Shown here: piece by piece, positions 35,691 through 42,535 of the stretch
Layout: the number at the start of each line of letters is the position of its first letter
How positions within the stretch are numbered: the first letter of the stretch is position 1
Origin: Anaerolineales bacterium
Lineage (GTDB): Bacteria; Chloroflexota; Anaerolineae; Anaerolineales; Villigracilaceae
NCBI GenBank assembly: GCA_016927315.1
Contig: JAFGMV010000082.1
Coordinates: 1-46,014 of the forward strand
Direction: 5' to 3'
DNA length: 46,014 bases
Position numbers and translations under genes: made by a program
The notes under the pieces: model-generated
What the model saw: only the letters and a program-made list of their open reading frames with translations
What the model was told of the DNA's origin: nothing
Databases searched by the model: none

Positions 35691-35752
35691 AAAAGATGCG
35701 CATCTTTTGTTAAAAAGATGCGCATCTTTTGACCAATAAATGCGCATCTTTT
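35691..35752. repeat. Three phased palindromes (AAAAGATGCGCATCTTTT)
   Basis: The perfect 18-bp palindrome AAAAGATGCGCATCTTTT occurs at 35691-35708 and 35713-35730, and a third, one-armed copy ends at 35752. The centres (TGCGCA) are at 35699.5, 35721.5 and 35743.5, exactly 22 bp apart, close to two turns of the helix. Such regular spacing suits cooperative binding of a dimeric regulator. It lies 16 bp behind the C-S lyase stop codon. Confidence 0.8.
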
Positions 35753-36245
35753 GACTAAAAAGTCCGATATTTTTATCAATAAGTACCGTTTCGTTTGCAA
35801 GAGGTCGTTTTTTTGGGGAAGAATTACCCTATCGGCTGGTGGTGATTTGAAATTTCGATTTGCCGCGGTTTTTAAACCCGCAGGTTTATGGATATGGGGT
35901 TTGCAGGCTTTGAATTCCCCGCCATGCCGGACTAAAGGCAGCTGGTGTCAGGGCAGCCTGCTCTCCTGGACGGCGTTGGCAGGCCCTGTCTGTTCGCTGC
36001 ACCCGGAGACAGCAGACCGGGCAGGAAATGATCAGGTAGTTTGTGGTTGGGGTCTCTATGCCAGTGAAAGGGTTCACCGCGCGCACATTGCCGGCCCGAA
36101 GAAGCCTCTGCCCGGTTGGCATGAGTTAACCCGCGAAGAGGTGCGGCGCTCGAAGGAGTACGATATGCCCTGGGATGAGAAGCGCCTGGTGGTCGACACA
36201 ACCCGGTGGTTTGAGGAGCGCCTGACTCTGTGCTTGCGTATGTAA
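35751..36245 (+). pseudogene. Frame with conserved-looking C-terminus, probable gene remnant
   Basis: The frame gives 164 residues. The first 90 have no ordinary protein look, whereas the last 70 (VCGWGLYASERVHRAHIAGP and TREEVRRSKEYDMPWDEKRL, ending VVDTTRW) resemble the C-terminal part of a P-loop kinase-like family. A 5'-truncated, decayed gene is the most economical reading. No good ribosome binding site precedes any start. It lies directly between the palindrome array and the methyltransferase gene, 18 bp from the latter. Confidence 0.35.
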
Positions 36246-36263
36246 AAGGAGTTTTGTAAAGGA

Positions 36264-37097
36264 ATGAATATACTTGAAATCATCGATCGAAATATGGCTC
36301 CGGTTCCCTGGGAAGAAGGAGAAAAGGTTCCCTGGAACGAACCGGGTTTTAGTCAGCGTATGCTGGCCGAGCACCTGGCCCAGGATCACGATGCTGCCAG
36401 CCGCAGGACCGAGCTGATTGAGCGGCATATCCACTGGATCCATTCCACGGTGCTTGGCGAGACTCCCGCCCGGATCCTGGACCTGGGTTGCGGGCCGGGA
36501 CTATACACTTCACGCCTGGCAAAATTGGGGCATGTCTGTCATGGGATCGACTTTTCACCAGCTTCTATCGCCTATGCCCGGGAAAATGCTCCGGAAGGCT
36601 GCTCCTATGAGCAGGCAGACTTGAGGGCTGCAGTGTTCGGTTTGAATTATGACCTGGTTATGTTCATCTTCGGAGAGTTCAACGCCTTTCGGCCAGAAGA
36701 TGCCCGCCTGATCCTGGACAAGGTGTATGCCGCGCTTGCGCCCGGCGGAAAGCTTCTAATGGAAGTCTCCACCTTCGAGGGCCTCGAACAACAGGGCTGC
36801 CAGCCAGCGATGTGGTATTCGGCGGAGCAGGGTTTGTTTTCTGCCAATCCGCACCTGTGCTTGATGGAGAGTTACTGGGATGAAGCCCTGTCTGTTTCCA
36901 CAGAACGCTATTGGATCCTGGACCAGGTGGAAAGGAAGGTAGACTGTTACTCGGCCAGTTTGCAGGCATACCAGGAGGCCGCCTATCGCGAGCTGGCGGC
37001 GGCGTCCGGCTTTGTTACCCTCCAATTGTTTCCAACGCTTACCGGCGAGGAAGACGCCCCCCCGGATGATATGATTGTCCTGCTGGCTGAAAAATAA
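36264..37097 (+). CDS. Class I SAM-dependent methyltransferase
   Basis: Methyltransferase of 277 residues with the Rossmann-type SAM site: motif I RILDLGCGPGLYTSRLA (about residues 69-85), the acidic GIDFSPASIAYA after beta-2, and motif II-like YDLVMFIFGEFNAF; post-motif LAPGGKLLMEVST. The substrate is unknown; small-molecule methylation is usual for this type. AAGGA lies 6 bp before ATG 36264. It is followed by the decayed epimerase remnant. Confidence 0.85.
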   Translation: MNILEIIDRNMAPVPWEEGEKVPWNEPGFSQRMLAEHLAQDHDAASRRTELIERHIHWIHSTVLGETPARILDLGCGPGLYTSRLAKLGHVCHGIDFSPASIAYARENAPEGCSYEQADLRAAVFGLNYDLVMFIFGEFNAFRPEDARLILDKVYAALAPGGKLLMEVSTFEGLEQQGCQPAMWYSAEQGLFSANPHLCLMESYWDEALSVSTERYWILDQVERKVDCYSASLQAYQEAAYRELAAASGFVTLQLFPTLTGEEDAPPDDMIVLLAEK

Positions 37098-37113
37098 GCG
37101 AAGTCAGGTGCAG

Positions 37114-37607
37114 ATGAGAAAGCGGGTCATCCTTCGAGAAAATGGATCTTTGCGATGGGTCATGCCCTGGAACGGGGGTTTTGCCAGGGGGGGGGTGGGT
37201 CCGTTTGACAGGCAGGGGTCGCTTGGCGAAGCCTTTTATCTCACCTCGGGCGAGGTCCCCTCTTGGAACCAGACCCCCACCGAGACAGCCAGGACGTTAG
37301 GGGCGGAGCCGGAGTTCGCGAAGATCCCATCAGACCTGATCGCAGCCCACGATCCCGAAGCTATGGGGTCATTGATCGGTGATAAAGCGAACAGTATGGT
37401 ATTTGAAACAGTAAGATCAAACGCTTTGTGCCTGATTTTATTTGCGAAGTTCCCTGGGTAGAGGGGGGCCGGAGTTCCCCGGCCTGGTTTGAAGCAGATC
37501 AGTTCAGGTTGACGATTGATGCGCAGGCAGACCGCCTGGAAAAAAGAAGGAGCGGATGGGTTTTTCCCATCCGCTGGTTGATCATGTTCTCAGGAAAGAG
37601 CGAGTAA
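37114..37607 (+). pseudogene. Frameshifted C-terminal remnant of an NAD-dependent epimerase
   Basis: Only the C-terminal third of an extended SDR (NAD-dependent epimerase/dehydratase) is left. Frame 1 (37114 to about 37411) carries MPWNGGFARGG and IPSDLIAAHDPEAMGSLIGD, ending at ANSMVFE. A one-base shift near 37411 moves the rest to another frame, which reads KIKRFVPDFICEVPWVEG, then AWFEADQFRLTIDAQADRLE, the expected family C-terminus. The NAD-binding N-terminal part is missing altogether. Both the truncation and the frameshift are seen directly; family identity is from pattern memory. Confidence 0.7.
37551..37575. repeat. Hairpin at the end of the epimerase remnant
   Basis: AGCGGATGGG-TTTTT-CCCATCCGCT is a perfect 10-bp stem with a T5 loop. 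It has no T-run behind it on the plus strand, so termination would be weak. Confidence 0.6.
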
Positions 37608-37803
37608 GTCCAGTTTGCGTCCTGGGTGACGTTTGGTATGGGCCTGATCGACCCCGACCATGATTGCTTACCCGGTCTTTCCTCCCTGTGGTATTACTTC
37701 CATTTTGTCGATGTGCACCTCCTTTTTAGTGGGGTGGTTTTCTAAATCCATCATACAACAAAACCAACAAAAACGAATCTTCACATTTGTAAAGGGGAGT
37801 GGT
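37576..37803. other. Intergenic stretch before the PLP gene promoter
   Basis: No gene can be supported. On the minus strand an AAAAAGGAGG motif (complement of 37718-37727) lies 14 bases ahead of ATG 37703, which opens only 11 codons; this is probably accidental. Confidence 0.4.
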
Positions 37804-37833
37804 TTGTAAAGAGCGTATAGAATGTTGTATAAT
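37804..37833 (+). promoter_or_regulatory. Promoter of the TrpB-like PLP gene
   Basis: TTGTAA (37804-37809) and a perfect TATAAT (37828-37833) stand 18 bp apart. The predicted start near 37840 lies in the GntR-type operator that follows. Confidence 0.65.
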
Positions 37834-37838
37834 AAAAT

Positions 37839-37849
37839 TTGTCTGACAA
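37839..37849. promoter_or_regulatory. GntR-type operator O3
   Basis: Third copy of the perfect palindrome TTGTCTGACAA, here covering the predicted start site. With flanks, TTTGTCTGACAACTA is identical to O2 at the ssnA promoter 25 kb away, linking this gene to the same regulator. Confidence 0.78.
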
Positions 37850-37873
37850 CTATTCCCAGAAGGAATGATCCAA

Positions 37874-39340
37874 ATGACTGTAATTGACCTGACCATCCAC
37901 AAGGATCGGCGTGCGCGTGCGATCCAGCGGGCGAAGGAACAGAATATTATTATTCCAACCTATGCCCAGATGAAGAACCCGGAGCTTATACCAGATAAAA
38001 TAAAGACTGAACTAAAGCAGATCGGTCTCTGGGATGTCCACCCGCGTAATCTTTTTCGCATTACCTGGCGCAACGAGCCCAAACCCTCCGGCGGCGGTTT
38101 TGGAGGTGTTAACTGGTTAGAACTGCCTCCTTCATTGACCGGCGTACCGGCCCGCATCATTGTCCTGGTTGGGAAGTGGTTCCCTACCGGTGCGCATAAA
38201 GTTGGTGCGGCCTTTGGATGTCTGGCGCCCAGGCTGGTTACCGGGCAGTTTGACCCGACTACACAGAAAGCGGTCTGGCCATCCACGGGGAATTACTGCC
38301 GGGGCGGGGCATACGATTCGGCCTTACTGGCTTGTGATTCGATTGCCATATTGCCGGAGGGGATGTCGAAAGAGCGCTTTGACTGGCTGGCGGGGATTGC
38401 CGGTGAGACCATCAAGACACCCGGAAGCGAATCCAACGTCAAGGAAATTTTTGATAAGTGTTGGGAACTTCGCAGGTCGGGCCAGGACTTGATGATCTTC
38501 AACCAGTTCGATGAATTTGGCAACTATATGTGGCATTATGAAGTTACCGGTCATGCGATGGAAGAAGTGCTCCGGAAGGCAATGGGAAAACGGGACCGTT
38601 ATCGTGGTATGGTCTCTGCTACGGGTTCGGCTGGCACAATTGCCAGCGGCGATTATATGAAGCAGCTTTACCCAGATAGTGTCATTGTTGCCAGCGAGGC
38701 CCTGCAGTGTCCGACGCTGCTGGAAAATGGTTTTGGCGCTCATCGGATTGAGGGGATCGGTGATAAACACGTGCCCTGGATCCATAATTCGAAGAATACG
38801 GATATGGTTGTAGCCATTGACGATAATGCAGTTGTCAATATTTCACGTCTATTTAATGAGCCTGCTGGCCGTAAGTTCCTTATAGAACAAGGAGCGCCCG
38901 GAGAGCTTGTGGGTCAGTTGGACCTGCTGGGTTTCTCTGGGATCTCCAATGTCTTGTCGGCGATTAAAGCAGCCAAATACTATGAAATGGACGAAAACGA
39001 TATCCTGTTAACGGTCCTGACTGATTCAATGGAACTGTACCAGTCCCGCTTGAAGGAAATGCATTCGGAATACGGTGTGTACAATGACCGGGATGCCGCG
39101 GCAGACTTTGCTCGATATCTGCACGGGCAATCGACCGATAACCTGCGTGAACTGCGTTACACAGATCGCAGGATGATCCATAACCTTAAATACTACACCT
39201 GGGTGGAACAGCAGGGGAAGACCTACGAAGAGATCCTGGATATGTGGCGTCAAAGGGATTACTGGACTGCGGTGCAGGAACAGGTAGGTGAAATCGATGC
39301 CCTGATTGAAGATTTCAATGCTGAGGTAGGTTTGTTGTAA
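37874..39340 (+). CDS. TrpB-like fold-type-II PLP enzyme (putative amino-acid lyase)
   Basis: Enzyme of 488 residues. The Schiff-base Lys is Lys109 in FPTGAHKVGAAFG, which recalls the TGAHKINN motif of TrpB more than the pattern of cysteine synthase or YgeX. A phosphate-binding loop follows at SATGSAGTIASGDY. It is much longer than YgeX (about 398 residues), with a 100-residue C-terminal part (LRYTDRRMIHNLKYYTWVEQ) not found in those relatives. In E. coli-type purine loci, YgeX (2,3-diaminopropionate ammonia-lyase) fills the PLP step; this gene may do the same here, because it shares its operator with the ssnA operon. That function is inference. ATG 37874 is preferred to 37865 because AAGGA (37860-37864) needs spacing. 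Confidence 0.75.
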   Translation: MTVIDLTIHKDRRARAIQRAKEQNIIIPTYAQMKNPELIPDKIKTELKQIGLWDVHPRNLFRITWRNEPKPSGGGFGGVNWLELPPSLTGVPARIIVLVGKWFPTGAHKVGAAFGCLAPRLVTGQFDPTTQKAVWPSTGNYCRGGAYDSALLACDSIAILPEGMSKERFDWLAGIAGETIKTPGSESNVKEIFDKCWELRRSGQDLMIFNQFDEFGNYMWHYEVTGHAMEEVLRKAMGKRDRYRGMVSATGSAGTIASGDYMKQLYPDSVIVASEALQCPTLLENGFGAHRIEGIGDKHVPWIHNSKNTDMVVAIDDNAVVNISRLFNEPAGRKFLIEQGAPGELVGQLDLLGFSGISNVLSAIKAAKYYEMDENDILLTVLTDSMELYQSRLKEMHSEYGVYNDRDAAADFARYLHGQSTDNLRELRYTDRRMIHNLKYYTWVEQQGKTYEEILDMWRQRDYWTAVQEQVGEIDALIEDFNAEVGLL

Positions 39341-39365
39341 ACAGGTGAGACCACTCACTGCCAGG

Positions 39366-39396
39366 CCGGCGGAGGCAGCGCCGCCGGTTATTTTTG
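39366..39396 (+). terminator. Intrinsic terminator of the PLP gene
   Basis: CCGGCGG / CCGCCGG (39366-39372 and 39381-39387) is followed by TTATTTTT. It ends the plus-strand transcript 25 bp after the stop codon. Confidence 0.8.
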
Positions 39397-39399
39397 ATG

Positions 39400-39437
39400 A
39401 AACGAGTAGGACGAGGCGCGCCTCGTCCTACTCGTTT
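39400..39437. repeat. Perfect 38-bp palindrome between convergent genes
   Basis: From AAACGAGTAGGACGAGGC at 39400 the sequence is its own exact reverse complement to 39437, without a loop (centre GCGC at 39418/39419). The right arm includes the last codons and the TAG stop of the GH18 gene on the minus strand. It can serve as a bidirectional terminator. Confidence 0.85.
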
Positions 39438-40486
39438 TGTGGTGGGCAGGGTTCGAATACAGCGTGATTGGCGGCGACCAGCAGGGAGGTGTGATCTTTC
39501 GTGTCCTGGCCGAGTTCCCAGAACATTATGCCGCCGAAACCGTTTCCCCGTGCGAAACAAGTTTTATCCCTGACTGTGCTTATCCCATTGAAAGAGAGGC
39601 CGTCGATTTCGTCTGTGTATGGGTCGGGCTGGTATTTGTTGATGATGCCGGCATAGGACAGACTGGCATAGGGATCTCCTGCAGCCAGACCATACATGGG
39701 AATGCCAAGGACCAGTTTTTCAGCAGGGAAGCCCTGCCGGGCGAAGATGTCCAGGTCGAGCGCCGCCTGTTCGAAAGAGGCGTGATTACTCCCGCGGTTG
39801 TATGACATAACGTGAATTCGGTCTGCCTGCAGGTAAGGCTGAAAATCGATCTGATCATCAGGATAGAGCGCCACACTGACCAGCAGGCCTTTCTTTTTGA
39901 TTTCAGTGATCAAGGCAGCATATCCCTGGATCTCGGTTTCAGTTTTCGGGAATTCCCAGTCCAGGTCAATCCCGTCCAGTTCGTTTTGCAGGCAGAACTG
40001 GCTCAGGTTTTCGACGAAGAGCTGCCTTGTTTGCCGGTTGGACGCTACCTGGCTGAAAGAGCCGGAGCGTCCCCAGCCTCCGAGTGAGAGGTGAATCCGT
40101 GTCCCGTAATTGGATTTCATGCTTTGCAGCGACTGTAAAGTATCCGGATTCAGGCGGCTGGTATCTAGTTGGCCATTTTCCAGTGGTTCGGCTGAGAAAT
40201 AAATCAGATCGGTCAGGCAGCTTCCCCAGGCGGGATCCAGTTCCTGGTAATCGGGCAGGTATCCGATAACCAGGAATTGATTATCAGATGAGTTGATTGG
40301 ATAACAGGCAGCCAGATGGATGGGCGTTGTGGTCGCTTCTGTGGGGGATGTATGTATTGTTGGGGTAGATGAAGAAACACCAGCTGCTTTCGGTATGGGT
40401 GTGGACAAACCCTTGGGGTCTGCTGCACAGGCCGCGAGTAAAAATACCAGGACAACATTGAACAGCAAGGGGAGTGTTCTGTTCAT
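39428..40486 (-). CDS. GH18 family lipoprotein (chitinase-like)
   Basis: Secreted glycoside hydrolase of 352 residues anchored by a lipobox (FLLAAC, Cys20) and a Ser/Thr/Pro-rich linker (about residues 25-60). The catalytic core has the GH18 signature LDGIDLDWEFP, where the final Glu is the acid/base (near residue 178), and the HLSLGGWGRSG strand, IHVMSYNRG with the substrate-binding Tyr, and GIMFWELGQD at the end of the barrel. Target could be chitin, peptidoglycan or glycoprotein glycan. Stop codon is in the 38-bp palindrome. Confidence 0.88.
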   Translation of the reverse strand: MNRTLPLLFNVVLVFLLAACAADPKGLSTPIPKAAGVSSSTPTIHTSPTEATTTPIHLAACYPINSSDNQFLVIGYLPDYQELDPAWGSCLTDLIYFSAEPLENGQLDTSRLNPDTLQSLQSMKSNYGTRIHLSLGGWGRSGSFSQVASNRQTRQLFVENLSQFCLQNELDGIDLDWEFPKTETEIQGYAALITEIKKKGLLVSVALYPDDQIDFQPYLQADRIHVMSYNRGSNHASFEQAALDLDIFARQGFPAEKLVLGIPMYGLAAGDPYASLSYAGIINKYQPDPYTDEIDGLSFNGISTVRDKTCFARGNGFGGIMFWELGQDTKDHTSLLVAANHAVFEPCPPQNE

Positions 40487-40866
40487 AAGACTGTCACCAT
40501 GTTACCGATCGTTCTGGCGGGCAGGTGTATTATTTTGAAGAGAAACATGTTCCTGGTTTGAAGCTGCCAGGCTGCCAGACGCGCGTCTTTATCTTAACAT
40601 ATTATAAAAGGTTTCCATTATTTAATGGCGACGATATAATTAACGAGATATACCTGTGGCAGCTGATCGAGCAAGAGAAATCGGCCGCCGGCGGCAGCGC
40701 ATTAAGAAGCTGAGCCTCTGTTTGGCAGAAACCAAGTGTAAGGCTGTCAAAGAAAAGCCCATCGCAAAAATTCGAAAAATTAGTTCCTGGGCGCCGGTTG
40801 CGTAGTGAATTCTATTTACTGGAGCATACCTCTCCCGTTTTCTTTTAACAAAGCTATAATAGGAAT
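40487..40866. other. Divergent intergenic region
   Basis: No gene is seen in these 380 bp between the GH18 gene and the unknown gene at 40867. A perfect TATAAT (40855-40860) ends only 6 bp ahead of ATG 40867, so if this is the -10 box the next mRNA would be nearly leaderless. No clear -35 box is found at 16-18 bp. Confidence 0.45.
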
Positions 40867-41430
40867 ATGATAACTGCTGCTGATCTAGTCCTGGTTTGTG
40901 TTATCCCATCGCCGCGCGACCTGGAGATAGCACGTTTGCTGGGGTGGTATCGAATTCCGTTTAGAACTGCACCAAAAGTGATTGCCGTTGATGCACTGGC
41001 TTTTTATCAACCCGGAAGTTTTGGAATGCGCGGCGGGCAAATTGAATATGCTGCTTCAGTGCGCGGCCATGAATTGACGACCCGCGCAGAATTGCTTCGG
41101 GAAGAGCCTGATCACCCACGTGCTGCGGAAGAGTATTTTAAAATCCAACTCGATGGTCTCGAAAAGATCCCGCAGCCAATCCGGGCGGATAAGTGGAAGC
41201 GCCTGACTTTTTTATATACAACGGGGGAATATTTATTGGAGGCGCAAGCCTTTCGCGATCTGGTGGTTCGGGAGGATGAGCGCGCCCTGTTGTGGCGCTC
41301 CCTCAGGGAACGCGCCCGGCAGAACCAGTATCGAACTGCCGAACTTCCGGAAGTTGATTTGCCGTCAGAAGCATTGGCAGCCTTATTGGGAATAACGGAA
41401 GATCGAGAAACGCGTCGTGCGGGCGAATGA
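40867..41430 (+). CDS. Conserved hypothetical protein
   Basis: Protein of 187 residues that I do not recognise. It starts with a Rossmann-like beta strand (DLVLVCVIPSPRDLEIARLLGWYRIP), followed by a region with VIAVDALAFYQPGSFG and, later, a helical, Arg/Glu-rich C-terminus (ALLWRSLRERARQNQYRTAEL). The soluble nature and the steady codon use suggest a real gene. AGGA is only 3-4 bases from the ATG and a TATAAT is just upstream, so translation may start from a very short leader. It is followed by the DUF2270 gene after about 60 bp in the same direction. Confidence 0.6.
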   Translation: MITAADLVLVCVIPSPRDLEIARLLGWYRIPFRTAPKVIAVDALAFYQPGSFGMRGGQIEYAASVRGHELTTRAELLREEPDHPRAAEEYFKIQLDGLEKIPQPIRADKWKRLTFLYTTGEYLLEAQAFRDLVVREDERALLWRSLRERARQNQYRTAELPEVDLPSEALAALLGITEDRETRRAGE

Positions 41431-41489
41431 ATGTGTGATAGTAATCATGTCGTAGAAAAAGAACTCCAGCCTGGAAGTGAGTGAAATTC

Positions 41490-42533
41490 ATGATGAATAA
41501 AGAGGATGAATATCAGGATCCAGATGAACCGATCTGGTCATTTCGCGGTTACAAGCTGAACCCCGGTCACTTTACGACAGCCATGGTGCACTTCTTCCGG
41601 GCTGAAGTTACCCGCGCCAATGTCTGGAGGCGGCGCCTGGACGAGACCACAAACTGGGCGGTAATTACCACCGGAGCGGTGATTTCGTTTGCTTTTACAC
41701 AGCCTGAAAGCCACCTGGTGATCCTGCTTGACCTGGCTTTGGTCACGCTTTTCCTGTGGGTAGAAGCCCGCAGGTATCGTTATTATGAATTGTGGTCCTA
41801 CCGGGTACGCTTGATGGAGACAGATTTCATTGCACCGATGTTGGTACCCCCCTTTCATCCCTCGGAAGACTGGGCGGAATCCCTGGCGGAAAGTTTGCTT
41901 CATCCTACATTCCCGATATCCGAACTGGAAGCCTTGGGCCGCCGGCTGCGGCGAAATTATTTGTGGATCTATGGCATCGTAGGGATCTCCTGGCTGGCCA
42001 AACTGGCCATGTTCCCTGAACCGGCGGACAATCTGTATGAAATTATGGACCGGGCTGACCTGGCCTGGGTAAGCGGGTATTGGGTTTTTCTGCTGGTCGG
42101 TCTCTTCTATATGGCAATATTCTTGTTGGGCTTGGTTACGGTTCGCCTGCAGCAAGCCTCCGGGGAGGTTCTGCCGCGCTTTGGTTTACCCGAAAGTTTC
42201 TTTGATGACAGCCAGGACAGGCGCTCTGACGATAAACGCGCCTGGTTCCGGCCATCCAAACACCGGAAACAGCGGTTAACCTTCATCATAACGGAGAAGC
42301 CCAAGGATATCTCTGAGGCGATTTTGAAGGAAATGCGGCGGGGCGCCACTATCGTCCCGGCAAAAGGAGCTTTCAGCGGTGCAGACCGGACCGTATTGAT
42401 GTGTGCCCTTTTTATTACCGAGATCCCACAATTAAGAGCCCTGGTGGCCAAACTGGATAAAAACGCTTTTGTGACGGTTGTTCCGGCAAGGAACGTGTAT
42501 GGCGGAGGTTTTTCGTCGCTGGAGAGGGGTTGA
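41490..42533 (+). CDS. DUF2270 membrane protein fused to a DUF2179-like domain
   Basis: Protein of 347 residues. Residues about 15-230 have the look of DUF2270: a soluble start (FTTAMVHFFRAEVTRANVWRRRLDETTNWAV), a membrane hairpin, a cytoplasmic stretch (EARRYRYYELWSYRVRLMETDF) and two further helices. After a basic linker, the C-terminal 90 residues (LTFIITEKPKDISEAILKEM, RGATIVPAKGAFSGADRTVL, FVTVVPARNVYGGGF) resemble the DUF2179 domain at the end of YitT-family proteins, thought to be a small ligand-binding module. Combination of both in one chain is unusual to my knowledge. ATG 41490 is used; GTG 41481 overlaps the ribosome binding site. It ends 2 bp before the HyuA-like gene and is coupled to it. 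Confidence 0.75.
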   Translation: MMNKEDEYQDPDEPIWSFRGYKLNPGHFTTAMVHFFRAEVTRANVWRRRLDETTNWAVITTGAVISFAFTQPESHLVILLDLALVTLFLWVEARRYRYYELWSYRVRLMETDFIAPMLVPPFHPSEDWAESLAESLLHPTFPISELEALGRRLRRNYLWIYGIVGISWLAKLAMFPEPADNLYEIMDRADLAWVSGYWVFLLVGLFYMAIFLLGLVTVRLQQASGEVLPRFGLPESFFDDSQDRRSDDKRAWFRPSKHRKQRLTFIITEKPKDISEAILKEMRRGATIVPAKGAFSGADRTVLMCALFITEIPQLRALVAKLDKNAFVTVVPARNVYGGGFSSLERG

Positions 42534-42535
42534 TA

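Noticed and set aside
37668..37703. Minus-strand mini-gene behind a strong AAAAAGGAGG motif
   Set aside because: Spacing of 14 bases is too long, only 11 codons follow, and no further support exists.
39440..39465. GGGTTCGAATA resembling a tRNA T-loop
   Set aside because: It lies inside the GH18 coding sequence and no acceptor or anticodon arms can be formed.
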